A DNA stretch of 64,000 bases from an uncultured Desulfobulbaceae bacterium (GTDB taxonomy: Bacteria; Desulfobacterota; Desulfobulbia; Desulfobulbales; Desulfobulbaceae): contig CAMYLK010000008.1 of NCBI GenBank assembly GCA_947259225.1, positions 62,001-126,000 on the forward strand, written 5' to 3'. The notes below the pieces were generated by a model. The model ran no database searches. It was not told the DNA's origin and saw only the letters and a list, made by a program, of their open reading frames with translations. Position 1 is the first letter of the stretch, and each line of letters starts with the position of its first letter. Of the stretch, positions 27,678-36,171 are shown in pieces. Made by a program: the position numbers and the translations under genes.

Positions 27678-28094
27678 TTACTGAATCCATCTGTCCAGGT
27701 AAGCAGCAGCAGCAGATACCGTTCCGCAAATAAATATTCCCCAGCAGATATCGACAATGGACATGCGAAGGGGCCATTTGTCGACAAGGGCGTAGTTGGT
27801 CATGTCATACACTGCGTACAAAACAAAACCGTATAACCCTCCCCATATAAGGGCAGAGGGAAGGATATTGGGAGCGGAAACCCGAGGAAGGACAAAAAGG
27901 ATTATACCAAGGGGGATGCATATGTATACTATTGCCGCGGCCCACCAGACTGTTTGGTATGACCCTGATGAACCTCTGGACAGGGTACCAAGTTCTGTTT
28001 TGTAAAATTTTGACATCAGAAATCCGAGCCAGAAAAAATCGATGGCCAGAAAGATTGGCAGCGTTGCAAAGTAGACTTTGATGCTGTGGAGCAT
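27678..28094 (-). CDS. DUF2177 membrane protein
   Basis: About 138 residues from ATG at 28094, chosen because GGAGG lies 5 nt before it; an in-frame ATG at 28136 would overlap the upstream gene by 41 nt. The family pattern is LPIFLAIDFFWLGFLMSKFY near the start, YGFVLYAVYDMTNYALVDKWPLR in the middle and DICWGIFICGTVSAA at the end, with four hydrophobic helices. DUF2177 proteins have no assigned function but co-occur with DUF1295, DUF1365 and Cfa-like genes. The start is one nucleotide after the stop of the DUF1295 gene. Confidence 0.88.
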   Translation of the reverse strand: MLHSIKVYFATLPIFLAIDFFWLGFLMSKFYKTELGTLSRGSSGSYQTVWWAAAIVYICIPLGIILFVLPRVSAPNILPSALIWGGLYGFVLYAVYDMTNYALVDKWPLRMSIVDICWGIFICGTVSAAAAYLDRWIQ

Positions 28095-28095
28095 A

Positions 28096-28875
28096 TCATC
28101 CTCCTTTTTTATTTGGGAAGAGGGGGAAGAAGGCACTGGTGTTCTCTATATAGTTCGCATATTCCGGATGGTCGGCAAATCTTTTTTCAAGCATCGGTGT
28201 TCCGGAGACTTTGAGAATCAGGTAGGTAATTATCAGCGGACCGATGATGGTCCACAAGCTTCCAGGTACGGAGAGACAGACAAGAAATATGCCCCACCAG
28301 AGAGTCACTTCACCGAAATAGTTCGGATGCCTGGTATATCTCCACAGACCTGATGTTATTATTTTGCCTTTGTTTGCGGGGTTGCTCTTGAATTGCAGCA
28401 GTTGAAAATCGCCAACAACTTCAAAAAGGAATCCGAAGAACCAGATGCAAAAACCGATAGCATCAAGAATGTTAAGAGGCGGTCCCTGATTGGTTATAGA
28501 CCAGGTAACGGGAAGGGATATGATAAGTAGAAGAAACCCCTGGAGGAGGAATACCTGGAAAAAAGTACGAACCAAAAAAGAATCGCCCCATTCCTCACGC
28601 CAGGCTTTGTAACGGTGGTCCTCCGGTTTGCCCCGGTTTCGCCAGCCGATATGCAGCATCAGCCTCAAACCCCAGATTATAACCATAGCAAGAATCAGGA
28701 GCGCACGGGGTTCATGTTCTCCCTGCACGAGGTAGGCAGTAAGAGCGGCACAGACAAACCCGCCGCCCCATGCTATATCAGCGACATCATTTCTGCGCTT
28801 GTACAATGCAGCCGAAAACCAGATTAAGGCATAGATGAAGATAATCAGGGTCTGGGAAAAAATAACCTTCAGCAT
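28096..28875 (-). CDS. DUF1295 (steroid-5-alpha-reductase-like) membrane protein
   Basis: A 259-residue membrane protein with six to seven helices. The C-terminal signature SGLWRYTRHPNYFGEVTLWWG is diagnostic of the DUF1295/ICMT-reductase superfamily, which includes lipid double-bond reductases and isoprenylcysteine methyltransferases. It is the first gene of the six-gene minus-strand operon. It probably acts on a membrane lipid together with the Cfa-like and flavin enzymes; the reaction is unknown. The divergent promoter region 28876-29029 is shared with the chalcone-isomerase-like gene. Confidence 0.88.
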   Translation of the reverse strand: MLKVIFSQTLIIFIYALIWFSAALYKRRNDVADIAWGGGFVCAALTAYLVQGEHEPRALLILAMVIIWGLRLMLHIGWRNRGKPEDHRYKAWREEWGDSFLVRTFFQVFLLQGFLLLIISLPVTWSITNQGPPLNILDAIGFCIWFFGFLFEVVGDFQLLQFKSNPANKGKIITSGLWRYTRHPNYFGEVTLWWGIFLVCLSVPGSLWTIIGPLIITYLILKVSGTPMLEKRFADHPEYANYIENTSAFFPLFPNKKGG

Positions 28876-29029
28876 AACCTCTCGGCTTGAAATTTGAGTT
28901 TATTATGGACCAGAATAAAAGCCCTGCAGTAAATTCTAACTGATTGTTGAATCATTATAGCAAAAATAACGGTTTTGGGTACAATGTTAATTACAAGGTG
29001 TAGTTGATAGATTTTTTAGGGAGTATGAA

Positions 29030-29641
29030 TTGAAGAATTTCTCACCTCTATTCGCCATAAGTAAGAAGTCGCGGGCCTTTTTTTTCTGCTTTTTTATTTG
29101 TGCATCAACAATCAGCGACAATGCTCTTGCAGCTGAGAACAGTGGAATTCAATACCGGGACCAGATAACGGTTGATGGTAGGGAGCTCTCCCTGCATGGT
29201 ATTGGCCTGTTGAAATGGAAATACCTGGTCAAGGTTTATCTGGTCGGTCTCTACAAACCGGGAAACGTTCCAGTCGAAAAGGTCCTTGAGGATATTCCCA
29301 AGCGTCTTGAATATTATTTTTTTGTTGATATGAAAGCCAGTGATTTTCAGGACACCGGTTTTCAGCTCATGGCAAGGAACGTTGGTGAGGAAAAGGCAAA
29401 GAGCCTCTTAGAGGAGCTTGAAGCGTTAAACAGCTTGTATCAGGACGTAAAAGAAGGCCAACGTTACACCCTGACATATCTCCCTGGCAAGGGTGTTGAG
29501 ATGGCACTTGACGACGAGGTGTTGGGACTGGTGCAGGGGGCTGAATTCGCCGGAGCATATTTTTCTATCTGGCTCGGACCGGATCCGGTCAGTAAAAGCC
29601 TGCAGGAAGGAATCTTTGATCCAGCAACTAAATCCCAATAA
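29030..29641 (+). CDS. Chalcone-isomerase-like periplasmic protein
   Basis: A 203-residue protein starting with TTG at 29030 after the ribosome-binding site AGGGAG. It has a signal peptide (about 1-34, cleavage near ALAAENS) and a chalcone-isomerase-like fold with LHGIGLLKWKYLVKVYLVGLY, RLEYYFFVDMKASDF and WLGPDPVSKSLQEGI. Bacterial members probably bind fatty acids rather than acting on flavonoids. It is divergent from the DUF1295-to-DUF2878 operon with a 154-nt gap, and often travels with those genes, suggesting a periplasmic lipid-handling role. Confidence 0.85.
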   Translation: MKNFSPLFAISKKSRAFFFCFFICASTISDNALAAENSGIQYRDQITVDGRELSLHGIGLLKWKYLVKVYLVGLYKPGNVPVEKVLEDIPKRLEYYFFVDMKASDFQDTGFQLMARNVGEEKAKSLLEELEALNSLYQDVKEGQRYTLTYLPGKGVEMALDDEVLGLVQGAEFAGAYFSIWLGPDPVSKSLQEGIFDPATKSQ

Positions 29642-29645
29642 CACT

Positions 29646-30047
29646 TTACGATGTCTGAATTTCCGGATCCCCGCTGCCGATAAGAGGAAGTATCTTTTCC
29701 AGGGAAAAATAGACGAGAAATTTAGGGCCTTTTGCTTTATCCTGCTCTGGGGTCAAGTGGCGCCTTGTCATTTTGGCTATCAGTTCCGGGTCGGTATCTT
29801 CGCGGACCTTTTTTAAAAAGAGGCGGATTCCCTTGTAATGTGGACCATCCTCGATGAAGAGATACGCTGCATAGGGATTTGAGCCGATGTTATGGTGGGT
29901 TAAATGGTCCCTCATGATAAATGCCAGGGTGCCGTCTTCCTGGATACGCGGTGTGGAGTAGATGGCTGCATCGACCTTTCCTTCAGCATCTGCAGTGGAC
30001 ATGATTCCTTTTCCGGTTACACCGTTAAAATATTCTTCAAGCGTCAT
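29646..30047 (-). CDS. Pyridoxamine-5'-phosphate-oxidase-fold protein
   Basis: A 133-residue protein of the split-barrel flavin-binding family (MTLEEYFNGVTGKGIMSTADAEG at the start, then DAAIYSTPRI and LAFIMRDHLTHHNI). Small PNPOx-like proteins bind FMN, F420 or haem. It ends 4 nt after the convergent chalcone-isomerase-like gene and lies 4 nt downstream of the lipocalin gene, so it forms a two-gene minus-strand operon with it. Substrate unknown. Confidence 0.82.
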   Translation of the reverse strand: MTLEEYFNGVTGKGIMSTADAEGKVDAAIYSTPRIQEDGTLAFIMRDHLTHHNIGSNPYAAYLFIEDGPHYKGIRLFLKKVREDTDPELIAKMTRRHLTPEQDKAKGPKFLVYFSLEKILPLIGSGDPEIQTS

Positions 30048-30051
30048 GGTA

Positions 30052-30597
30052 TTACTCCTGGTTTTGTTGTTCTGATATAATGAGTTTTGCTGTATCGTAT
30101 TCCTGTTCTTGCAGTCGAGTCAGGATTGATTGATAGACATCATCAGCCATCACAGGAGTACGGGACAATATCCAAAGGTACTTTCTCCTGGGGTGGCCGA
30201 TGACGGCGTATTCATAATCCTGACCGAGTTCAATTATCCAGTAATCTCCGGCAAAGGGCCAGAAAAAAGAAACCTTCAGCCTGGCGTTTGTTTCTTTATC
30301 AACTACCCAGGCTTTTCCTTTTGCGGAGTGGAGCTTGCCGGAGAATGATTTGTTATAACATTCATTGACGACATTTATTTTGCCATCATCACGCAGGGAA
30401 TAGGTTGCCATGCTGCCGACGCAACTTTTTTGAAAACTGTTGGGGTACCTGGCAATTTCATACCACTTGCCGATATAGCGGTTTAAGTCAACGAAATTAA
30501 CTGTTTGTAACGGTTTCATGATAATTCCTTTGTCGGCAAGACAACCTAACAAGAGTATCGGCAGGACCACGGACATACAAAATAATGTTTTTTTCAT
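30052..30597 (-). CDS. blc: Outer-membrane lipoprotein lipocalin (Blc-like)
   Basis: A 181-residue protein with a lipoprotein signal (lipobox LLLGC, Cys19) and lipocalin signature LNRYIGKWYEIARYPNSFQ. Later blocks LKVSFFWPFAGDYWIIEL, YAVIGHPRRKYLWILSRTP match bacterial Blc. Blc binds lysophospholipids or fatty acids at the outer membrane under stress. It is divergent from uvsE (117-nt gap) and part of the same stress-lipid locus as the Cfa-like operon. Confidence 0.92.
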   Translation of the reverse strand: MKKTLFCMSVVLPILLLGCLADKGIIMKPLQTVNFVDLNRYIGKWYEIARYPNSFQKSCVGSMATYSLRDDGKINVVNECYNKSFSGKLHSAKGKAWVVDKETNARLKVSFFWPFAGDYWIIELGQDYEYAVIGHPRRKYLWILSRTPVMADDVYQSILTRLQEQEYDTAKLIISEQQNQE

Positions 30598-30713
30598 AAT
30601 ATTTCCTCAAGTATAACTACATATGTAATCATATTGATTGATATAATAAATAAAGTCTTCAGTTATCCAGTAAAAACCTGAGTAATGATCAGGAAATCAA
30701 GACAGGATTAATC

Positions 30714-31616
30714 ATGCTCCGTTTTGGATTATGCTGTATTTTTAAAGAGCAACCGATAAAATTCAGACAGACCACGGCCAAAACTCTTCACAAACTTTCC
30801 CGGCAGGATCAACTACACAAACTATCGGAAATTTGCCTGGAAAATACACAAAGTGTGAGAAAGGCTCTGCAGTTTGCTGCAGATAACGGGATTGGAGCGT
30901 TTCGTATTTCTACGCCCCTTTTTCCACGCTATACCCATCCGGAAGTGGGGTATAATCTTGATGAATTGCCGGCAGCAGAAGAAATTAAAGCTGAATGTGC
31001 TGAAATTAAAATATTTCGGGAAGAAAAAGATATCCGGTTAAGTTTTCATCCTGACCAGTTCAATGTGCTTGCTTCACCCCGGCAGGAGGTTGTCAATAAA
31101 ACTGTCTCTGAACTCGAATACCAGGGTAGGGTGGCTGAACTCGTAGGCGCTGAAATAATCAATGTGCATGCCGGTGGCAGTTACGGCAACAAAGAGGCGG
31201 CACTTGAACGTCTGAGGAAAAGTTTTCAATTGCTGTCTGCCACTGTCCGTTTACGCCTGACCCTGGAAAATGATGATGTTTCCTATACACCCGAAGATTT
31301 GATTCCAATCTGCGAAGAGCTCAATATTCCATTCGTATACGATATCCACCACCATCGCTGCTTGAAGGACACTCTCAGCGAGCAGGAGGCAACCAAAAGG
31401 TGTGTCAACCTCTGGCAAAAGCTTGGGGGTGAACCATATTTCCATATTTCTTCCCCCAGAAATGGGTGGCAACAGGGAAATCCCAGACCCCATGCCGATT
31501 ATATTGATCCGCGAGATTTTCCTCCCTTCTGGCTTCAGTTAAATGCTACAATTGATATAGAGGCGAAGGACAAAGAACTTGCAGTCATCCGACTGAAACA
31601 AGACCTTGGTTTATAA
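30714..31616 (+). CDS. uvsE: UV damage endonuclease UvsE
   Basis: A 300-residue TIM-barrel protein beginning LRFGLCCIFKEQPIKFR. Metal-ligand blocks typical of UVDE are visible: FRISTPLFPRYTHPE, LSFHPDQFNVLASP, INVHAGGSYGNKEAA, LTLENDDVSYTPEDL, PFVYDIHHHRC and HISSPRNGW. The enzyme nicks DNA 5' of UV photoproducts with bound divalent metals. It starts a plus-strand operon with a PNPOx-like and a dikinase-like gene. UV repair beside a lipid photostress locus supports joint light or oxidative-stress function. Confidence 0.93.
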   Translation: MLRFGLCCIFKEQPIKFRQTTAKTLHKLSRQDQLHKLSEICLENTQSVRKALQFAADNGIGAFRISTPLFPRYTHPEVGYNLDELPAAEEIKAECAEIKIFREEKDIRLSFHPDQFNVLASPRQEVVNKTVSELEYQGRVAELVGAEIINVHAGGSYGNKEAALERLRKSFQLLSATVRLRLTLENDDVSYTPEDLIPICEELNIPFVYDIHHHRCLKDTLSEQEATKRCVNLWQKLGGEPYFHISSPRNGWQQGNPRPHADYIDPRDFPPFWLQLNATIDIEAKDKELAVIRLKQDLGL

Positions 31617-31640
31617 ATTTTACAGGTAAAAGTATAAAAA

Positions 31641-32108
31641 ATGAATCCTGAACAACTACGAGATAACATATATCAACTCCTTGCAAGTCAAAAGCTGGCT
31701 GTACTTTCGACAAGCGATATGGGACGCCCCTATGCCAGTCTTGTTGCATTTTGTTTTTCAACAGATCTCCGGATTATGTATTTCGCAACACCGCGTGCAA
31801 CCAGAAAATATGCAAACCTGATGAACCAACCACAGGTTGCCTTTCTGGTCGACAGTCGGGCTAACCAGGCGGAGGATTTTCACCGGGCCGCTGCTGTGAC
31901 GGTTCTCGGCAGGTGTAAAGAAATTGATGAAGATGGGAAACAAAAAGCAGCCGTTCCTTACCTTGAGAGACATCCATATCTTAAGGAATTTATTGATGCA
32001 CCGACAACAGCCTATTTTGCTGTTCGGATTGAGAAATACATCTATGTCTCCCATTTTCAGGAAGTTTTTGAATATAAGGTAACCGATGCCACTGATACTG
32101 CCGCTTAA
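31641..32108 (+). CDS. Pyridoxamine-5'-phosphate-oxidase-fold protein
   Basis: A 155-residue split-barrel protein (NIYQLLASQKLAVLSTSD, FATPRATRKYANLM, VAFLVDSRANQAEDFH, then AVTVLGRCKEID). It would bind a flavin or a related cofactor and act as a small reductase or sensor. It lies 24 nt after uvsE and overlaps the dikinase-like gene by 23 nt, so it is part of that operon. It is only a distant relative of the PNPOx-fold protein at 29646-30047. Confidence 0.85.
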   Translation: MNPEQLRDNIYQLLASQKLAVLSTSDMGRPYASLVAFCFSTDLRIMYFATPRATRKYANLMNQPQVAFLVDSRANQAEDFHRAAAVTVLGRCKEIDEDGKQKAAVPYLERHPYLKEFIDAPTTAYFAVRIEKYIYVSHFQEVFEYKVTDATDTAA

Positions 32109-34290
32109 TCAGGTAACAAATCAGGACAAAAATCTTGTTGGCGGCAAGGGTCTCTCGCTGGCAATGCTAGCGAAAGCCGGTTTTTATGTGCCCCAGTCAC
32201 TTTGCATATCAACCGAAGCATACAGTGCATTTGTCGCTGATCATGGACTGACCGAGCGAATTCAGCTGGAACTCAATCGCAAAAGTTTTGACGACATGCG
32301 GTGGGAAGAAATATGGGATATGGCCCTGCGCATCCGGAATTTATTTCTGACTTTACCTATGTCTCCTTATCTTGAACAGTCAATCGGTTCAGCTGTTTCA
32401 GAATGCTTTCAAGGTACACCTGTAGCCATTCGTTCATCAGCACCGGATGAGGACGCTAAATCATCTTCATTTGCCGGTTTACATGAGTCCTATATCAATA
32501 TCAAAGGTACACCAGCAGCCATACTTGATCACATTAAGCTGGTCTGGGCATCTCTCTGGTCTGATGCAGCACTACTTTACCGTCAGGAAATTGGACTCGA
32601 TACGGAAAAAAGTACCATGGCTGTTGTCCTCCAGGAAGTTATCCACGGCAGATGTTCAGGCATATTGTTTACCCGTAGCCCGACAGATGAAAAGAAAATC
32701 GTTATAGAGGCAGTTCATGGTCTCAATGAGGCCCTCGTAGAAGGTTTGATCCAACCTGATCGATGGTTTGTATCAAGGAATGACGGGAAGATTGAACATC
32801 TGCCAGTATCTCGCACACAATTCATGATAAAGAGTGATGTCGGGACAGAGCTTGTTCCCCTGCCGCAAAACCTGCAGAGTGAACCGCCGCTTTGTGAAAA
32901 TGAAATCAAACGCTTATTTGATACTGGCCTGGCTGTAGAAAAATTCTACAATTTGCCCCAGGATATTGAATGGACATTTGTTGGAGATGAGCTTGTTATA
33001 CTGCAGGCACGTCCTATTTCAACAGATGTAGCAAGCGATCCTATGGATAAAAGACCCTGGTACCTGAGCCTGCACAGGAGTCTGGAAAATCTGCAGGATT
33101 TGTGGCTGAAAATTGAAAACGATCTCCTACCAGCAATGTCTCATGAGGCTGATGAGCTTCATCAAGTTGATCTCCAAAACATTTCCGACATGCAGCTAGC
33201 TGATGAAATCGAAAAAAGGAAGACCATTAGCGAGAAATGGACAGGTGTTTATTGGCAGGATTTCATTCCTTTCGCCCACGGAATGAGACTTTTTGGACAG
33301 GTATATAATGATACAGTAAAGCCGGACAATCCTTATGAATTTGTGGAATTGCTTATTCATGCTCCATTGCAAAGCATTGAGCGAAATACCCTGATGCTGG
33401 ATTTAGCAAAAAAAGTTCGGGAAAATGATGCTCTTCGTATTCAGCTTGAAAATGATTCAATCGACGATTTTGTTGACAATGGTTTTGCACTCCTCCTTGA
33501 GAAATTTGTCAGCCGTTTTGGCGATTTTTCATGCTCCCTTGGTCTGGAGGATCACTGCCGTTTCGAGTTAAAGACACTTGTTGCCATGATTCTTGAGATG
33601 GCTTCACATCCTCTTCAAATTGCTCAGGGTATCAAACCGGACATCGAATTTCTGGAAAAAAAGTATTTCCAGGGTTTTTCGCAAGAAAAGAGAGCAGAGG
33701 CAGAAGCTATTCTGAAGTTGGGGCGGGCAAGCTATCGTCTACGAGATGATGATAATATCTACCTTGGACGAATTGAGCTTGAGGTTGCCAGGGCTGTTGA
33801 AGAAGCGCACCGACGTCTGGAACGATCCGAAAGAATAAGGCCAGGGCAGAAATATGAAGCACATGAGTGTTTGCTGGTGCTTCGAGATTTTGAATACATT
33901 CCTGTGATCAAACAGAGAGCAGAAGTGAAAGAAACTGAAATAATAACACCTGTCAGGGCCAGGCAACTCGTCGGCCAGCCGGCTGGACCAGGAATGGCTC
34001 AGGGTAGGGCGAAGGTAGTGAAAGGGCTGGCTGATATTGCTCAAGTTAAGAAAGGGGACATACTGATCTGCGACGCAATTGAGCCGAATATGACTTTCGT
34101 AGTTCCTTTGACAGCGGCAATTGTTGAGCGACGGGGTGGGATGTTGATCCACGGTGCAATTATCGCCAGGGAATATGGCATTCCTTGTGTAACAGGCATT
34201 GTTGACGCAACCAGGCTCATTCATAGCGGGGACAGGGTGAATGTTGATGGTTATCTTGGAATAGTCACAATCATGAATGCCGAGAGATAA
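32086..34290 (+). CDS. Rifampin-phosphotransferase-like dikinase (PPDK_N plus phosphohistidine domain)
   Basis: A 734-residue protein. The N-terminal ATP-grasp domain (about 1-310) has GGKGLSLAMLAKAGFYVP, VAIRSSAPDEDAKSSSFAG and IEWTFVGDELVILQARP. The middle (about 320-630) matches no catalytic domain I know. The swivelling phosphohistidine domain is at the very C-terminus, with the active His689 in GGMLIHGAIIAREYG. In PEP synthase the swivel is central and a PEP/pyruvate barrel follows; here that barrel is absent. The order equals that of rifampin phosphotransferases, so an unknown small molecule is the likely phosphate acceptor. It overlaps the preceding gene by 23 nt. Confidence 0.85.
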   Translation: MPLILPLNQVTNQDKNLVGGKGLSLAMLAKAGFYVPQSLCISTEAYSAFVADHGLTERIQLELNRKSFDDMRWEEIWDMALRIRNLFLTLPMSPYLEQSIGSAVSECFQGTPVAIRSSAPDEDAKSSSFAGLHESYINIKGTPAAILDHIKLVWASLWSDAALLYRQEIGLDTEKSTMAVVLQEVIHGRCSGILFTRSPTDEKKIVIEAVHGLNEALVEGLIQPDRWFVSRNDGKIEHLPVSRTQFMIKSDVGTELVPLPQNLQSEPPLCENEIKRLFDTGLAVEKFYNLPQDIEWTFVGDELVILQARPISTDVASDPMDKRPWYLSLHRSLENLQDLWLKIENDLLPAMSHEADELHQVDLQNISDMQLADEIEKRKTISEKWTGVYWQDFIPFAHGMRLFGQVYNDTVKPDNPYEFVELLIHAPLQSIERNTLMLDLAKKVRENDALRIQLENDSIDDFVDNGFALLLEKFVSRFGDFSCSLGLEDHCRFELKTLVAMILEMASHPLQIAQGIKPDIEFLEKKYFQGFSQEKRAEAEAILKLGRASYRLRDDDNIYLGRIELEVARAVEEAHRRLERSERIRPGQKYEAHECLLVLRDFEYIPVIKQRAEVKETEIITPVRARQLVGQPAGPGMAQGRAKVVKGLADIAQVKKGDILICDAIEPNMTFVVPLTAAIVERRGGMLIHGAIIAREYGIPCVTGIVDATRLIHSGDRVNVDGYLGIVTIMNAER

Positions 34291-34399
34291 TTTATTTGCG
34301 ATGATCAGTAAAAGTATTTTTTATTTTTCAGCTAATGATAAATATTATATAATTACATATAGTAATTTGAAGAAATAAAAAATCAATTAGGAGGGCATT

Positions 34400-34585
34400 A
34401 TGGGAGATCCTGAAAAATCTGGCGGCTATGAATCAATGGTTTGGATTCGTGATAAGGACGGGAAGGAATACGCCTGCTACCTTGATGATGTCAAGGGGAG
34501 AATAAAAAAGAAAGAAGATCTTACTGAAGAAGAAAAGGCAAAATGTCTGGATGTAAGCCAGATAATCGGAACTGAACGCTGGTAA
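34400..34585 (+). CDS. Small two-cysteine protein, GTERW family, copy 1
   Basis: A 61-residue soluble protein with a strong ribosome-binding site (TAGGAGG). It shares with the genes at 36269 and 36457 the pattern GGYESMVWIRDKDGKEYAC then YLDD, then LTEEE, KCLDVSQIIGTERW. Cys26 and Cys49 are conserved in all copies; charged residues dominate between. I recognise no characterised family. It is followed by a perfect palindromic terminator and lies next to the convergent ferredoxin:thioredoxin reductase gene. A disulfide-regulated or metal-binding role is inference. Confidence 0.85.
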   Translation: MGDPEKSGGYESMVWIRDKDGKEYACYLDDVKGRIKKKEDLTEEEKAKCLDVSQIIGTERW

Positions 34586-34603
34586 GTCCAAATCGTTTAC
34601 TCG

Positions 34604-34641
34604 GCAGAGCTCCATTCAGCTGAATGGAGCTCTGCTTTTTT
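34604..34641 (+). terminator. Intrinsic terminator, perfect 32-nt palindrome
   Basis: GCAGAGCTCCATTCAG at 34604-34619 pairs perfectly with CTGAATGGAGCTCTGC at 34620-34635, followed by six T. It ends the plus-strand two-cysteine gene; its T-run overlaps the stop codon of the convergent reductase gene. Confidence 0.9.
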
Positions 34642-34966
34642 AACATTTCTCAGCCGGCCTTCGTTCCGGTACATAAATTTTATCTATTAGTCCTTTGTTC
34701 CAATCCGAAGATACGTATAATCCGCAATAGCAGCTCCCATAATCATTGACGTCATCTTCCCGGTAGGTGCAAGGGCAAATAATGTCTCTATCTGCCTCTC
34801 TGTCTTCCTTGGCCAGTCGACAGGGGCATGCCATGTAACCATAGCGTTCCCTATTGAAGATTAAAGCTTCCAATAAGGCTAGGGTTTTGTCCTTATCACG
34901 ATTGAAGAAGTAACCTTTGGGTTCATGAATTTTATTCAGGGTTGCCTGCAACTCTTTTGCATTCAT
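34640..34966 (-). CDS. Ferredoxin:thioredoxin reductase catalytic subunit
   Basis: A 108-residue protein with the three cysteine pairs of the FTR beta chain: CPC at residues 47-49, CPC at 64-66 and CYC at 79-81, with RLAKEDREADRDI between. These bind a 4Fe-4S cluster next to an active disulfide and pass electrons from ferredoxin to a thioredoxin or glutaredoxin. No variable subunit is encoded nearby, as usual outside phototrophs. Its ATG directly abuts the stop of the glutaredoxin gene, which makes that protein the obvious partner. Confidence 0.93.
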   Translation of the reverse strand: MNAKELQATLNKIHEPKGYFFNRDKDKTLALLEALIFNRERYGYMACPCRLAKEDREADRDIICPCTYREDDVNDYGSCYCGLYVSSDWNKGLIDKIYVPERRPAEKC

Positions 34967-35227
34967 TTATTCGATTCCCAGTTCCTTTTTGATCAGTTTT
35001 TCCTGAAAGCCGACAATTGCCTTGTTGCCTATAAATACCACGGGAAAGGTTTTCTTTTCGTTATATTTTTCTATGGCAGCAATAAAAGATTCCCGCTCAT
35101 TTTTCGGCATTAGGTCAACGTCAGTAGACACGAAGGCAATACCATGATCTTCCAGCATTTTTTTTAAAGTTCTGCAGTGAAAGCAGGTGCTGATTGTAAA
35201 AATACGAACAGATTGTTCATCAGACAT
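34967..35227 (-). CDS. Glutaredoxin-like protein
   Basis: An 86-residue thioredoxin-fold protein with the active site STCFHCRTLKKML (C15 and C18) and the cis-proline/glutathione-side motif TFPVVFIGNKAIVGF. It is fully cytoplasmic. The stop abuts the FTR start, so it is probably reduced by FTR in a ferredoxin-driven chain rather than by glutathione. The gene lies 32 nt downstream of the PAS-LuxR regulator on the same strand. Confidence 0.92.
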   Translation of the reverse strand: MSDEQSVRIFTISTCFHCRTLKKMLEDHGIAFVSTDVDLMPKNERESFIAAIEKYNEKKTFPVVFIGNKAIVGFQEKLIKKELGIE

Positions 35228-35259
35228 TATTATCTCCTTTGAAACATGTTTATCTATAT

Positions 35260-36171
35260 CTATTGCAAAGAAAGCAGATATGATCTTAAGTTTTTACCAC
35301 TGCCTGTCATCTTCAGTTTTTTTCTAATATGTTTGCGGTGAAAATCAACTGCACTCACAGAGATCATCATTACATCTGCAACCTCTTTGCTTGTCCTGCC
35401 TTCCCGCACCATTGTTGCTACATTTATCTCCTGGGGTGTCAAGATCACGTTGAGTGATTGAAGCCGGTTGAGAAAAGGAGAAATAATTTCATTAAGCCGC
35501 TCATTTATTATTTCTACCAAAGTTTGTTCGCTGGAATCAAGTTCTGCCTCCAGGAGCCTCTCTACGTAGGGGATTATAAGTTCCCTGACATTTCCCAGCA
35601 TTGCATCCTCAAGATGTTTTTTATCGTCTTCCCTGTGTTTTAAGAGGACCCTCAATGCAATATTATTCTCCTCAAGCTTTTCGGTTTGGTCACGCAACAG
35701 ACTCTCTTTTTTTGCCAAGGATCTCTGCACTTGAATGAGGGGGGTGATATTCTCATGGGTCAGTATAACCTTTCGGGTGCCGGGTTCTCTGTAGGGGACA
35801 ACGCGTAGGGCAAACCATCTTTCCTGCGATGGTGAGTGACATGGATAATTCAAGAAGAATTCCTTGATATCACCGGTAATAACTTTGCGGATTCCCCGTG
35901 CAATCACAGCTGATTCATCGTTTGGGGATTGGCTTGCGGCCTCACAAATATGAATATAATTCTCACCGATGGAACCGGGATTTTCTGTCAATCCGTTGGC
36001 TCGTGCAAAATCTCTCCAGGCTCTGTTCGTTTCAATGATTATTCCTTTAGCATCGATTATGGCAATGTGTGCTGAAAGTGAGTTCAGAGCGACCTTGTAA
36101 ATATTTTCTTTGGGCATTTTGATTCGTAATGTTGATGGAATATCAAATAAAATGATAGTTTTTACTATCAT
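35260..36171 (-). CDS. PAS-domain LuxR-type transcriptional regulator
   Basis: Up to 303 residues; the start may instead be ATG at 36117 (MPKENIYKVALNSLSAHIAI), because the upstream ATG at 36171 sits in a palindrome. A PAS sensor covers about 25-150 (IAIIDAKGIIIETNRAWRDFA, ending RKVILTHENITPL), then a coiled-coil-like region, then a C-terminal LuxR helix-turn-helix (LTPQEINVATMVREGRTSKE, VSAVDFHRKHIRKKL). No receiver domain or kinase. It precedes glutaredoxin and FTR in one operon and is divergent from two of the two-cysteine genes, which it may control. Confidence 0.85.
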   Translation of the reverse strand: MIVKTIILFDIPSTLRIKMPKENIYKVALNSLSAHIAIIDAKGIIIETNRAWRDFARANGLTENPGSIGENYIHICEAASQSPNDESAVIARGIRKVITGDIKEFFLNYPCHSPSQERWFALRVVPYREPGTRKVILTHENITPLIQVQRSLAKKESLLRDQTEKLEENNIALRVLLKHREDDKKHLEDAMLGNVRELIIPYVERLLEAELDSSEQTLVEIINERLNEIISPFLNRLQSLNVILTPQEINVATMVREGRTSKEVADVMMISVSAVDFHRKHIRKKLKMTGSGKNLRSYLLSLQ

